This document shows, one piece after another, positions 1-8,301 of a stretch of DNA of 64,000 nt. The notes under the pieces were generated by a model. The model worked only from the letters and a program-made list of their open reading frames with translations. It was not told the origin of the DNA and did not search any database. The DNA is from Paraburkholderia ultramafica (lineage in GTDB: Bacteria; Pseudomonadota; Gammaproteobacteria; Burkholderiales; Burkholderiaceae), in contig NZ_CADIKK010000032.1 in NCBI RefSeq assembly GCF_902859915.1, positions 1 through 64,000 of the forward strand, given 5' to 3'. The position numbers and the translations under genes were made by a program. How positions within the stretch are numbered: the first letter of the stretch is position 1; each line of letters starts with the position of its first letter.

Positions 1-108
1 AACTCTGGTCGACTGCTCTGCATGGGACCAGAGTAAGCGCTAAAGCGCCAACTCTGGTCGACCGCTCTGCATGGGACCAGAGTAAGCGCTAAAGCGCCAA
101 CTCTGGTC
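1..108 (+). repeat. 49-bp tandem repeat (about 2.2 copies) with nested hairpins in a 5' leader
   Basis: Two nearly identical 49-nt units (1-49, 50-98; one substitution, T/C at position 14 of the unit) are followed by the first 10 nt of a third. Each unit contains ACTCTGGTC and its reverse complement GACCAGAGT, plus GCGC-TAAA-GCGC. GACCAGAGT of one unit can pair with ACTCTGGTC of the next, enclosing the GCGC tetraloop stem (26-59 and 75-108), or pair backwards within its own unit, so the folds are mutually exclusive. Each unit also holds a 4-codon mini-ORF ATGGGACCAGAGTAA (22-36, 71-85). The last hairpin ends 5 nt before the AGGAG (114-118) of the next gene. Copies may continue left of the window. 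Function unknown; a leader control element is my inference. Confidence 0.85.
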
Positions 109-124
109 GACACAGGAGAAAATC

Positions 125-901
125 ATGTCCTTCACCCACACACCGGCCGGCCGCATTGCCGAGTCCGGCCCGCTCTCCGACGCGGAGCAACAGACCCGCG
201 TCGACCTGGCCGCCGCCTATCGCCTCGCGGCGCATAACGGCTGGGACGATCTGATCTACACGCATATCTCAGCCAGCGTTCCCGGTGAACCCGGCCACTT
301 CCTGATCAATCCCTTCGGCCTTGCATTTGACGAAGTGTGCGCATCGAATCTCGTAAAGATCGACATCGCCGGCAACCTCGTAGGCGCAAGCAACTACGCG
401 GTGAACGCAACCGGCTTCGCGCTGCACGCCGCCGTCCACGCGGCGCGCGCCGACGCGTTCTGCGTCATGCATCTGCACAACACGGCGGGCGTCGCAGTTT
501 CCGCGCAGCCGGCCGGTTTGCTGCCCGCCTCGCAACACGCGCTGCGCTTTTACGGCCAGCTCGCCTATCACGACTACGAAGGCCTCGCGTTCACACCGGC
601 GGAAGGCCAACGCCTGGTCGCGCATCTCGCCGACAAACCGGCGATGCTGTTGCGCAATCACGGCACACTGACGGCCGGCCGCACGGTCGCCGAAGCCTAT
701 GTGCTGATGGCCACGCTGCTCAAGGCATGCGAGATCCAGTTGCAAGCGCAAGCATGCGGCACGGAACTCGTGGTGCCGAACGACGCGGTCGCCGCACGCA
801 CGGCCGAACAACTGTACGACGGCGGCGCAATCGAAGGCGCGCTCGAATGGCCTGCGCTGCTGCGCAAGCTCGACCGGCTCGATCGCAGCTATCGCGACTG
901 A
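125..901 (+). CDS. Class II aldolase/adducin family protein
   Basis: A 258-aa protein of the class II aldolase/adducin fold, cytoplasmic, using a divalent metal (normally zinc) to cleave or epimerise short hydroxy-acid or sugar-phosphate substrates. Visible metal-ligand pattern: MHLHN at His116/His118 and a third histidine in RNHGTL near 179; length matches the family. AGGAG lies 6 nt before the ATG, right after the tandem-repeat hairpins, which fixes the start. It is followed 47 nt later by a tautomerase-family gene, probably cotranscribed. The substrate cannot be read from sequence; nearby aldarate genes suggest a sugar-acid derivative, but this gene lacks the shared operator seen there. 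Confidence 0.85.
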   Translation: MSFTHTPAGRIAESGPLSDAEQQTRVDLAAAYRLAAHNGWDDLIYTHISASVPGEPGHFLINPFGLAFDEVCASNLVKIDIAGNLVGASNYAVNATGFALHAAVHAARADAFCVMHLHNTAGVAVSAQPAGLLPASQHALRFYGQLAYHDYEGLAFTPAEGQRLVAHLADKPAMLLRNHGTLTAGRTVAEAYVLMATLLKACEIQLQAQACGTELVVPNDAVAARTAEQLYDGGAIEGALEWPALLRKLDRLDRSYRD

Positions 902-948
902 ATCCGCATCACACCAAACTCGATCTCATTGCTCAACGGAGTCATGCC

Positions 949-1140
949 ATGCCCACGTTTCATATCGAACTCTTCGAAGGCCGCTCGCTGGAACAGAAAC
1001 GCCAGTTCGTCGAAGCCATCACCAAAGCGACATGCGACTCGCTCGGCGTCGAACCGAACTCGGTGGACATCATTCTCACCGACGTGAAACGCGAAAACTG
1101 GGCCACGGGTGGGCGTTTGTGGTCGGACGCCGACGCCTGA
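949..1140 (+). CDS. 4-oxalocrotonate tautomerase family protein
   Basis: A 63-aa protein of the 4-oxalocrotonate tautomerase family. These small enzymes use the N-terminal proline, exposed after Met removal, as general base for keto-enol tautomerisation. Here Pro2 follows the initiator directly, and the SLEQKRQFVEAIT helix is typical of the family, as is the length. The alternative upstream ATG at 944 is in another frame. It lies 47 nt after the class II aldolase gene and is probably in the same transcript; the two may handle a 2-oxo acid, which is inference. The C-terminal residues differ from classical XylH, so the substrate is open. Confidence 0.85.
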   Translation: MPTFHIELFEGRSLEQKRQFVEAITKATCDSLGVEPNSVDIILTDVKRENWATGGRLWSDADA

Positions 1141-1511
1141 GCGCGCAGGCAGTCGAGCGCGCGTGCGGACAGCAACGCGAGCAACCGCCCGACGCGCTGA
1201 TCGAAGCGAAAACGATGCGGATGGACGGGTCGTGCGCGTTATACGCGATCGCGGCCGAACTGAACACAACGGAATTGCTGCGTGACGCGTCGGAACGCAT
1301 GCGCACCCCCACTATCGCGATGCCGGAGACGGTTGCCGACGCGAAGTTCGCGGACTTGCCGATGGTGGCGTTGACGTAGCTGAACGCGCTGGTCGGGCCA
1401 ACGCGCGCGCTGCCGGAAGGCCGCGCATCGCCGAAAAAGCTGCGCGCGTGGCGCGCGCAGCTGTTGTTGCTCAACAACGCTTATCTACAACGCGTTGCCG
1501 TGGCGGCATAA
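1141..1511 (+). pseudogene. Degenerate coding remnant, family not recognised
   Basis: Directly after the tautomerase gene a stretch with coding-like codon use reads in one frame to a TAG at 1377-1379 and continues in the same frame to a TAA at about 1511. The readable peptide contains segments such as RMDGSCALYAIAAELN before the stop and LRAWRAQLLLLNNAYLQR after it. No credible start codon with a ribosome binding site was seen, and I do not recognise the family. It is most simply a 5'-truncated gene with an internal stop. The rest of the gap up to the porin stop at 1556 holds nothing else I can support. Confidence 0.35.
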
Positions 1512-1555
1512 CGAAACGCCGGAAACGCCGGCTACGCCGCCACTACGCTACCCGA

Positions 1556-2776
1556 TCAGAACTTGTGGATGATACCCACGCCAACAGCAACCTGGCTGCG
1601 CGACGACGACGGCGAACCGTTCTGAGCGTCGCCGATGCTTGCCGTTGCGTCGATGATCGACCTGCCGTTGCCAGCGAGCGTCTGGCCGTTAGCACGCTGA
1701 TACGCTTCCAGCGCATACAGGCCGGTACGCTTGGACAGCGAGTAGTACTGCGCCAGGTTGAACTGGTTGTACGTTGCCGCGCTCGTGATGCCGTTCGATT
1801 CCGTCGCACGGGTGTAGCTATAGCCAGCGGCCAGGTCGAGCGCCGTGAACGGCTTCCAGTGCAGCACGGCACCACCCGTGTTCCAGATCGCGGTGCCGTG
1901 GAAGAACGAGTTCACGCCCGGAGCGTATTGCACGTTCGAGTAAGCGAACGAAACGTCCCACTGCGAGCTGAACGCGTAACCGCCCGTCACTGCAACGCGC
2001 TGCTGCTTCGCTGCCGTCTGGAAGCCGTTGTTGATCGCCGAAACCGCCGGCTGCGAGCCGTTGTTCGACGTTGTGGAGTTCCACGTGGTGCCGCCATTCG
2101 CCGCGTTGTCGATACGCTGGATACCCGCTGCGAGGCCGAACGGGCCGTACAGGTACTGTGCTGCCACGCTCCACGTCTGGCCGGCGCTGAAGCTGCCTGC
2201 GTTGCCACCCAGCGAGTACGAACCGCTGACCGTCAGACCGTGGATGCTCGGCGTCGTGTAGACCAGCGAGTTGTTGGCGCGGTACAGCGTATCCAGTGAG
2301 TCGATATCACCCGGGTGCGCGCCGTATGCACCGGTCAGCCACGTGGTCGGGCTGTACGGCGACAGCAGCGTGTAGTACGACGTGTACTGGCGACCAGCCG
2401 TCAGCGTACCGAACGAGCCGTTCGTCACACCCACCCATGCCTGACGGCTGAAGCCGAGACCCGACACGCTTTGCGCGCCGGTTGCGCTGTTAAAGCCCTG
2501 CTCCAACTGGAAAATCGCCTTCGTGCCGCCACCCAGATCTTCCGCGCCCTTCAGGCCGAAACGGCTGCCAGCCCAGATGCCGTTGATCATCTTGACTTGC
2601 GAACTGCCGCCCGGGGACGGACGTGCCGATGCCGCGCCGGTCGTCGGGCTCAACGTCGTCGAGCTGTTTTGATAGCCAATACCCGTATCGACGATACCGT
2701 ACAACGTCACGCTGCTCTGCGCATGCGCGCCGAGGGCGACCAACCCCAAGGCCGAAGTTGCCAATGCCTTTTTCAT
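1556..2776 (-). CDS. Outer-membrane porin, Gram-negative OmpC-like
   Basis: A 406-aa trimeric-type beta-barrel porin. It starts with a clear signal peptide (MKKALATSALGLVALGAHAQ), followed by SSVTLYGIVDTGIGY, the standard first strand of Burkholderia porins, and ends in a terminal Phe (GVGIIHKF) as required for BAM insertion. The segment GSRFGLKGAEDLGGG and the loop-3 region match the family. AGAGGAG lies upstream of the ATG at 2776; an in-frame longer start has no binding site. It sits 78 nt downstream of the TRAP large permease gene on the same strand, so it may be the outer-membrane entry route for the same sugar acid. Specificity is not readable. Confidence 0.93.
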   Translation of the reverse strand: MKKALATSALGLVALGAHAQSSVTLYGIVDTGIGYQNSSTTLSPTTGAASARPSPGGSSQVKMINGIWAGSRFGLKGAEDLGGGTKAIFQLEQGFNSATGAQSVSGLGFSRQAWVGVTNGSFGTLTAGRQYTSYYTLLSPYSPTTWLTGAYGAHPGDIDSLDTLYRANNSLVYTTPSIHGLTVSGSYSLGGNAGSFSAGQTWSVAAQYLYGPFGLAAGIQRIDNAANGGTTWNSTTSNNGSQPAVSAINNGFQTAAKQQRVAVTGGYAFSSQWDVSFAYSNVQYAPGVNSFFHGTAIWNTGGAVLHWKPFTALDLAAGYSYTRATESNGITSAATYNQFNLAQYYSLSKRTGLYALEAYQRANGQTLAGNGRSIIDATASIGDAQNGSPSSSRSQVAVGVGIIHKF

Positions 2777-2854
2777 TTCTACTCCTCTGTTAAAAATTTT
2801 TCTTTGTTTGCGGCCTTGTGCGAGCGCCACTGAGTGTGGGCTTATGATTTGAGA

Positions 2855-4207
2855 TCAAAACACCGGGTGCCCATTGATCAGGCCAGGCAACCAGGTCGAG
2901 AACATCGGTACGTAGGTGACAATGTTGATCGCGCTGAAGATAGCCAGGTAATACGGCCACGCCACCTTGGTGGTTTCCCCTATCGACACATTGCCGATCG
3001 CACAGCCGATGAACTGTACCGAACCGATCGGCGGGTGCACGAGCCCCAATGCGCAGTTCAGCAGAATCATGATCCCGAACTGCACCGGACCCACGCCGTT
3101 GTGCATCGCCATCGGCAGGAACAGCGGTGTGGTGATCAGGATGTGCGCCGCCATGTCGACGAACGTGCCGAGGAAAATCTGGATCAGGTTGATGTACAGC
3201 AGCATCAGCCAGGGCAGCGCCGTCGCGCCGTCGAGCATGCGCTCGATCGCATCCGGAATCTCCAGAAAGGCCATCTGGAAGCGCAGCATGTTCGACACGC
3301 CGATCAGCAGCAGCACCACGCCGGTGGTTTTGGCCGCCTTCGACAGCGCGTGGCCCAGCTTCTTCATCGTCATCGAGCGATACACGACGATCGTCAGGAT
3401 CAGCGAATAAGCCACGGCAATCGCGGCCGCTTCCGTCGCGGTGGCGATGCCTCGCGCCACGCAGAACAGAATGATCGCGATGACCATCAGGCCCGGCACC
3501 GCGCCGATGAACGTGCGGCCCACCGCCAGCCAGCCCGGGAAGCGTTGCAGTTCGGTCGAACCGTCGGCACGGCGCGGATAGCCGTACTTGACCGCTTGCC
3601 AGTAGGCGGCGATCAGCACCAGACCCATCACCCACAACACCGGCAGCAGTCCGGAGAACAGCAGATCGCCGATCGAGACGCCGCTCATCTTCACGCCGTT
3701 CAAGGTGCCGGTAATGCCCTGCGCCGCGAACGCGTAGATGATCATGTTGGTCGACGTCGGCATCAACGCGCCCGCCAGCGACGAGTGGGTCGTGACGTTG
3801 ACCGCATAGGCCGCGCTGTAGCCTTCGCGCTTCATCAGCGGAATCACCACGCCGCCCATCGCGGACGTGTCCGCCGTCGGCGAACCCGACACACCGCCGA
3901 ACAGCGTGCACGCGACCACGTTGGCCATGCCGAGGCCACCGCGGAAATGTCCCACCGTGGCCTGCGCGAAACGCAGAATGCGGTCGGCGATGCCACCGTG
4001 CAACATCAGCTCGCCGGAGAAAATGAAGAACGGGACCGCGAGGAACGAGAACGCGTTCATGCCAGAGATCATCGACTGCATGGCGGTGGCCGCCGGCAAG
4101 CCCTCATAGAGAAACGTCAGGACGCACGACAGTCCCAACGCAAATGAAACCGGAACCCCGAGAAGGAGGAAGACGAGAAAACTAATCACAAGGAGGGCAA
4201 GTTCCAT
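2855..4207 (-). CDS. dctM: TRAP transporter large permease (DctM)
   Basis: A 450-aa inner-membrane protein of the TRAP DctM family, the ion-coupled translocation subunit. It is almost continuously hydrophobic with about 12 predicted spans; characteristic segments include MELALLVISFLVFLLLGVP at the N-terminus and FGGVSGSPTADTSAMGG and HPPIGSVQF inside. The start is the ATG at 4207, 7 nt after the stop of the small permease gene. No strong ribosome binding site is visible, which suggests translational coupling. Order dctP-dctQ-dctM followed by a porin is a typical arrangement. Substrate is inferred as a hexuronate or aldarate from neighbours. Confidence 0.93.
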   Translation of the reverse strand: MELALLVISFLVFLLLGVPVSFALGLSCVLTFLYEGLPAATAMQSMISGMNAFSFLAVPFFIFSGELMLHGGIADRILRFAQATVGHFRGGLGMANVVACTLFGGVSGSPTADTSAMGGVVIPLMKREGYSAAYAVNVTTHSSLAGALMPTSTNMIIYAFAAQGITGTLNGVKMSGVSIGDLLFSGLLPVLWVMGLVLIAAYWQAVKYGYPRRADGSTELQRFPGWLAVGRTFIGAVPGLMVIAIILFCVARGIATATEAAAIAVAYSLILTIVVYRSMTMKKLGHALSKAAKTTGVVLLLIGVSNMLRFQMAFLEIPDAIERMLDGATALPWLMLLYINLIQIFLGTFVDMAAHILITTPLFLPMAMHNGVGPVQFGIMILLNCALGLVHPPIGSVQFIGCAIGNVSIGETTKVAWPYYLAIFSAINIVTYVPMFSTWLPGLINGHPVF

Positions 4208-4214
4208 GATTGTT

Positions 4215-4694
4215 CTATTTGTGTTTCTTTGCGAAGAGCGCCAACAGGTGCTCGAACGAGAACATGGCGATGCAGATGCTGGCAATGACCGGAATGCTGT
4301 AACGCAGCGCTTCGGGCAAGCCGAGAATCGGAATCCGGTCTCCCCGGGTGGTCATTGCCATCTCCAGACAACCGAAGAAAACCGCGACGGCGAAAGTGAT
4401 CAGACAAAGATGCTGAATCCACGCAGCAGCAGTCTGACCTTTCGTCGGCAATTTCTTGACCAGCGAATCGAGCCCGATATGGCCGCCTTCGCGAACCTTG
4501 AGCGCCGCGCCGAACATGGCGATCACGATCACCAGCAGCAACGCGATGGGCTCGACGAAATCGGGGGCGTCGCTGAAGACATAGCGCATCACGACGCTAT
4601 AAATCACCAGCAGACAGAGCGCGGCCAGGCTCGTCGATGCGACGACGACCAGCACGCGAAAGAGAACATCATTTGGGCGTTTCAAGAAACTCAT
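4215..4694 (-). CDS. dctQ: TRAP transporter small permease (DctQ)
   Basis: A 159-aa inner-membrane protein with four hydrophobic segments, the usual DctQ topology. It pairs with the large permease to form the TRAP membrane complex. The conserved VMRYVFSDAPDFVEPIA segment in the second helix region is typical of the family. It lies between the binding-protein gene (154 nt upstream) and dctM (7 nt downstream). No unusual features; the 154-nt spacer after dctP could contain an RNA-level element but no convincing hairpin with a U-run was found. Confidence 0.92.
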   Translation of the reverse strand: MSFLKRPNDVLFRVLVVVASTSLAALCLLVIYSVVMRYVFSDAPDFVEPIALLLVIVIAMFGAALKVREGGHIGLDSLVKKLPTKGQTAAAWIQHLCLITFAVAVFFGCLEMAMTTRGDRIPILGLPEALRYSIPVIASICIAMFSFEHLLALFAKKHK

Positions 4695-4848
4695 TGACCC
4701 CGTCCTTACTCACGACAGACCTGTCTTTAATATTCAGCAACCCTGCCCGACGCAACCGGCTCAGCACGTCGCGCGGCGGAACGGCCCGCAGAACTTCCTG
4801 CAAGGCTGTCTCCGCCGCTACTGCTGCTGCCGGTCCGGAACGCGAACC

Positions 4849-5841
4849 TTATTTGACTGCCTGGATCTCGTCGACGAGCTGCTTCATTTGCGGAGTCTTT
4901 TCATACTTCGCCCACACCGGCCGCATCGCCTTCACGAAAGCAGGACGGTCGATTTGCGACGCGGTGACGATCGTCGCGCCGCCCTTGGTGACCGTCTTGC
5001 TCGCGTCGGCTTCGCGCGCGGTCCACAGCTTCTCGTAGTAAGGCACCGAGTCAGCCGCGGCCTTCTTGATGATCTGCTGCTGTTGCGGCGTCAGCGTGTC
5101 CCACACCTTCTTCGAGAACACCAGCACTTCCGGCGTCATCGAGTGCCGGGTTTCGGAAAACACCGGCGCGACTTCGAAGTGCTTGGTTTCTTCGTATGAC
5201 GGAATGTTGTTTTCCGCTGCGTCCACCAGACCCGTCTTCAGGCCCGTGTAGACTTCGGCGAACGGCATCGGCGTCGGCGTGCCGCCCATTGCGCGGATTT
5301 CGTCGACCATCAGGTCCGAAGGCTGAACGCGCACCTTCAGGCCCTTCATGTCAGCCGGCGTATGGATCGGCTTCTTCGTGTAGATCGAACGCGCGCCGCT
5401 CTCGTAGAACGTCAGCGCGATCATGCCCTTCGCCGCGAACGCGTCGAGAATCTTCTGGCCTTCCGGGCCGTACATCACTTTGCGGAAATGGTCGATGTCG
5501 CGGAACAGGAACGGCAGCGACGGGATCATCGATTCGGGAACGATTTCGTTGAACGCGGCACCGTTGGCGCGCGCCATGTCCAGCGCGCCGATGCGCACCT
5601 GATCGATCGTGTCGTTTTCGGAACCCAGCGCGCTGTTGCCGAAGACCTTCACGGAATCCTTGCCACCGGTCGCCTTGTTGATCTCGTCACCCATGTACTT
5701 GACGGCCATGTTGGTCGGATAGGTGTCGCCATGCACGTCCGAAACACGGAACACGCGCGCCTCAGCCGACACGGTACTGAACGCCAGCGCCGCGGCCGCG
5801 ACGATCATCGAAACACGGGAAGAGGCAAACTTCTTGTTCAT
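4849..5841 (-). CDS. dctP: TRAP transporter periplasmic substrate-binding protein (DctP)
   Basis: A 330-aa secreted binding protein that captures a carboxylate substrate and hands it to DctQM. The signal peptide is visible (MNKKFASSRVSMIVAAAALA, cleavage near SAEA). The family arginine region is in KGLKVRVQPSDLMVDEIRAM, followed by TPMPFAEVYTGLKTG and DAAENNIPSY, typical of the sugar-acid (UxaT/DctP) branch. AAGGAATG upstream fixes the ATG at 5841; an upstream in-frame extension has no signal. It is first in the dctPQM-porin unit. The shared GntR-type box lies about 290 nt upstream (6132-6148), so regulation by the local uronate/aldarate regulator is likely. Confidence 0.93.
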   Translation of the reverse strand: MNKKFASSRVSMIVAAAALAFSTVSAEARVFRVSDVHGDTYPTNMAVKYMGDEINKATGGKDSVKVFGNSALGSENDTIDQVRIGALDMARANGAAFNEIVPESMIPSLPFLFRDIDHFRKVMYGPEGQKILDAFAAKGMIALTFYESGARSIYTKKPIHTPADMKGLKVRVQPSDLMVDEIRAMGGTPTPMPFAEVYTGLKTGLVDAAENNIPSYEETKHFEVAPVFSETRHSMTPEVLVFSKKVWDTLTPQQQQIIKKAAADSVPYYEKLWTAREADASKTVTKGGATIVTASQIDRPAFVKAMRPVWAKYEKTPQMKQLVDEIQAVK

Positions 5842-6436
5842 CGTGACATTCCTTGAAAAATAGACCATCCAATCGATTGCGGATGCGACATGGTTTTGCT
5901 GCGTCTCCCGGCTCGGCACTCGCGGCCCCTTGCGGGTGGCGAGAGCATTGCCGTACTGGCCTGCGCAACGTCCCCGGCACAGATGCTCAGTACTCCTGTC
6001 AGACAACTTGACTTCTTTCACTTCGACTACGTCGGCGTGACTCTCGCGGACGAATGACCGCACGCGCAGAAGCTCGCCTCGCTTTCTCTGCAATCCCTAA
6101 TTTGCTAGAAAGGAATTTGTTTGGGCTTATATGTTGTACGACGACACACGAAGTCTATAAAACGCTATTTGACTTGTACAGGCAGTATTTACCCGCAGGA
6201 TGGCAGCTGCGATACAGTTGACCGAGTTCGTGCGATGGCAAGGCCCCGTGCCAGCTAGAGGAGAAATGGGGAGAGAAGGACAGCGTCTCGCGACGCTATG
6301 TTTTCTTGAGGTAAATCGCAGACAAACCGTGGTCTCTACACCACACTTGTTGTACGACGAGTGATGAATCGGTAGAGGTTCAGGCGTATGGCGCCGGGCG
6401 AAAACGAATCCCGGCGCCTGCTTCGTGCAAGCTTTT
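5842..6436. promoter_or_regulatory. 595-bp control region upstream of dctPQM with two GntR-type boxes and a hairpin
   Basis: No gene is supported here. TGTTGTACGACGACACA (6132-6148) and GTTGTACGACGAGTG (6349-6363) match the left part of the box shared by the aldarate units in this window. The first is the better placed for the dctP promoter on the minus strand. GGCGCCGGG (6390-6398) and CCCGGCGCC (6410-6418) form a 9-bp stem with an 11-nt loop just after the stop of the SMP-30 gene; it lacks a U-run on that strand, so it is only a possible transcription end. Confidence 0.55.
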
Positions 6437-7381
6437 TTACAGTTCGCCTGCAAATTCAGGCTCGGCGAGCCCGGTCACGCCGGGACGCACCGCGAACAGG
6501 TGACCGTCGTGCTCGCTCGCGCCCGTTGCGGGGCGAATCGATGTCACAAATAGCGTATCGAGGTCGCGGCCGCCGAACGCGCACATCGCCGGCTTCGTGG
6601 GCGGCACCGGCAATTGCCTGTCGAGCTTGCCTTCCGGCGTGAAGCGCAGCAACAGACCCGCATCGTTCGCGCAGATCCAGTAGCAGCCGTCGGCGTCCAC
6701 CGCCGCGCCGTCAGGGCGGCCCGCATGGTGATGCAGATCGGCGAACACGCGCCGGTTGCGCGGCTCGCCCGACTCGATGTCGTAGTCGAACGCCCAGATC
6801 AGCCTGCGCGACGGATGCGAGTCGGACAGATACATCGTCGTGCCATCCGGCGACCACCCGAGGCCGTTCTGCGTGATCAACGCGTCGACGACCGGCGCGG
6901 ACAACACCCCTTGCGCGTCGAAGCGATACAGTGCGCCGGCCGGATTGGCCGCCGCCATGTTCTGCACCATCGTGCCGGACCAGAAGCGCCCTTGCCGGTC
7001 GCAACGGCCGTCGTTAAAGCGCATGCCGTCGGCGCCGAACTCCGGCGCGGCGAGCTTGCGCACGCTTGTTGCGAGCGGTTCGCCGCTGGCGGCGCTAGCG
7101 GCACTCACCGCTTCACTCAGCGTGAGCGCGAAGAGTCCCGTCTCGCAGCCGGCCAGCACCGTGCCGTGTCGATCGAACGCGATGCAGGCGACCTGCTCGG
7201 GCAACCGCCATTCCGAGCGCTGGCCCGAATCGACCCGCAGCCGCACGATCTTGCACGCCGGGATGTCCACCCAGTAAAGCGCCTGCTCCGCCGCGCGCCA
7301 CACCGGGCTTTCGCCCGTCGCCGCGGGCGCCTGCCCCGCGCCTTCGAGCCGCTCCACGCGCGGATTCAGCGTGGCGCTCAC
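6437..7381 (-). CDS. SMP-30/gluconolactonase family protein, probable aldarolactonase
   Basis: A 314-aa six-bladed beta-propeller of the SMP-30/regucalcin/gluconolactonase family. These metal-dependent enzymes hydrolyse sugar lactones. Visible hallmarks are TGESPVWRAAEQALYWVDI near the N-terminus (metal-binding Glu), FNDGRCDRQGRFW, and NGLGWSPDGTTMYLSDS. The start is a GTG at 7381 that overlaps the upstream stop as GTGA; a longer frame exists but would run far into the preceding gene. Placement after uronate dehydrogenase suggests it opens the galactaro- or glucaro-lactone produced by that enzyme. That role is inference from context. Confidence 0.9.
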   Translation of the reverse strand: MSATLNPRVERLEGAGQAPAATGESPVWRAAEQALYWVDIPACKIVRLRVDSGQRSEWRLPEQVACIAFDRHGTVLAGCETGLFALTLSEAVSAASAASGEPLATSVRKLAAPEFGADGMRFNDGRCDRQGRFWSGTMVQNMAAANPAGALYRFDAQGVLSAPVVDALITQNGLGWSPDGTTMYLSDSHPSRRLIWAFDYDIESGEPRNRRVFADLHHHAGRPDGAAVDADGCYWICANDAGLLLRFTPEGKLDRQLPVPPTKPAMCAFGGRDLDTLFVTSIRPATGASEHDGHLFAVRPGVTGLAEPEFAGEL

Positions 7382-8220
7382 CGCTTCGGCTCCATCGGAC
7401 CGGCCAGCACGAACGGGCCGCCCTGAAAGAGCTGGGTCGGATCGTCGAACTTCGTGTCGGGCGCGCTGACCGGAAAGAGGTGCTCGAACTGGACCGAGCT
7501 GTCCTGCGGACGGAAGCCGAGGAACGCGGCCTTCGTGTTGTCCACCCACGAGATGCGGTTATCGGACACGCCGTAGACGATCGCGTGGCCGACGCGGTTG
7601 GTCAGCAGCGAGCAGCGTACCAGTTCGATGAAGTCGCGGTAGCTCAGATAGGTGACAAGCATGCGGGGCGTCTTCGGCTGCTCGAACGACGAGCCGATCC
7701 GCAGGCACACCGTCTCCAGACCGAAGCGGTCGAAGTAGTAGCGCGACAGCGATTCGCCGAAGCACTTCGTCACACCATACAGGCTGTCGGGACGCAGCGG
7801 CGCGTCGATGTCGACCACCGACGTCACCGGATGGAAACCCACCGCGTGATTCGAGCTCGCGTAGATGATGCGCTTCACACCCTGCTTCTGCGCCGCCGAG
7901 TACAGGTTGTACAGACCGCGGATGTTCGCTTCGAGCAGGTCTTCGAACGGCGCCTCGATGGAAATGCCGCCGAGATGGATCACCGCGTCCACGCCTTCGA
8001 GCAGCGCGTGAACCGCCGCTTGGTTGGCGAGGTCAACGACGGACGCTTCTTCGTGCGCCGCCACTTCGCCGAGCGGCGCGATGTCGGTCACGCGCACGAT
8101 ATCGGCCCACGCGGCGAGCGCGCCGCGCAATTGCCTGCCGAGGTTGCCCGCTGCGCCGGTAAGCAGCAGGCGGCGGAAAGGTTTCTGTGCCGCGGGGCGG
8201 TCAAGATTCGAATCGGTCAT
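7378..8220 (-). CDS. udh: Uronate dehydrogenase (NAD-dependent, SDR/epimerase family)
   Basis: A 280-aa extended-SDR protein. Nucleotide-binding TGAAGNLG is at residues 21-28, the active-site Ser in YASSNHAVG (about 121-129), and the YxxxK pair is Tyr149/Lys153 (LYGVTK). SSNHAVGFHP and the overall length match bacterial uronate dehydrogenases (EC 1.1.1.203), which oxidise D-galacturonate or D-glucuronate to the aldarolactone. The start is the ATG at 8220; an in-frame ATG 24 nt upstream is less likely. Its stop overlaps the GTG of the lactonase gene by 4 nt and garD is 81 nt upstream, giving a garD-udh-lactonase operon. Confidence 0.9.
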   Translation of the reverse strand: MTDSNLDRPAAQKPFRRLLLTGAAGNLGRQLRGALAAWADIVRVTDIAPLGEVAAHEEASVVDLANQAAVHALLEGVDAVIHLGGISIEAPFEDLLEANIRGLYNLYSAAQKQGVKRIIYASSNHAVGFHPVTSVVDIDAPLRPDSLYGVTKCFGESLSRYYFDRFGLETVCLRIGSSFEQPKTPRMLVTYLSYRDFIELVRCSLLTNRVGHAIVYGVSDNRISWVDNTKAAFLGFRPQDSSVQFEHLFPVSAPDTKFDDPTQLFQGGPFVLAGPMEPKR

Positions 8221-8301
8221 GTCTCTCTGTTGATGTTGTTGCAATTGGATCCGTCCGGCATCCGCCTGGAATCAGCTCGGCCACCGGGCCAGCCGGATCG
8301 A

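Noticed and set aside
1..108. Tandem repeat considered as a CRISPR fragment
   Set aside because: Units abut without unique spacers, so it cannot be a CRISPR array.
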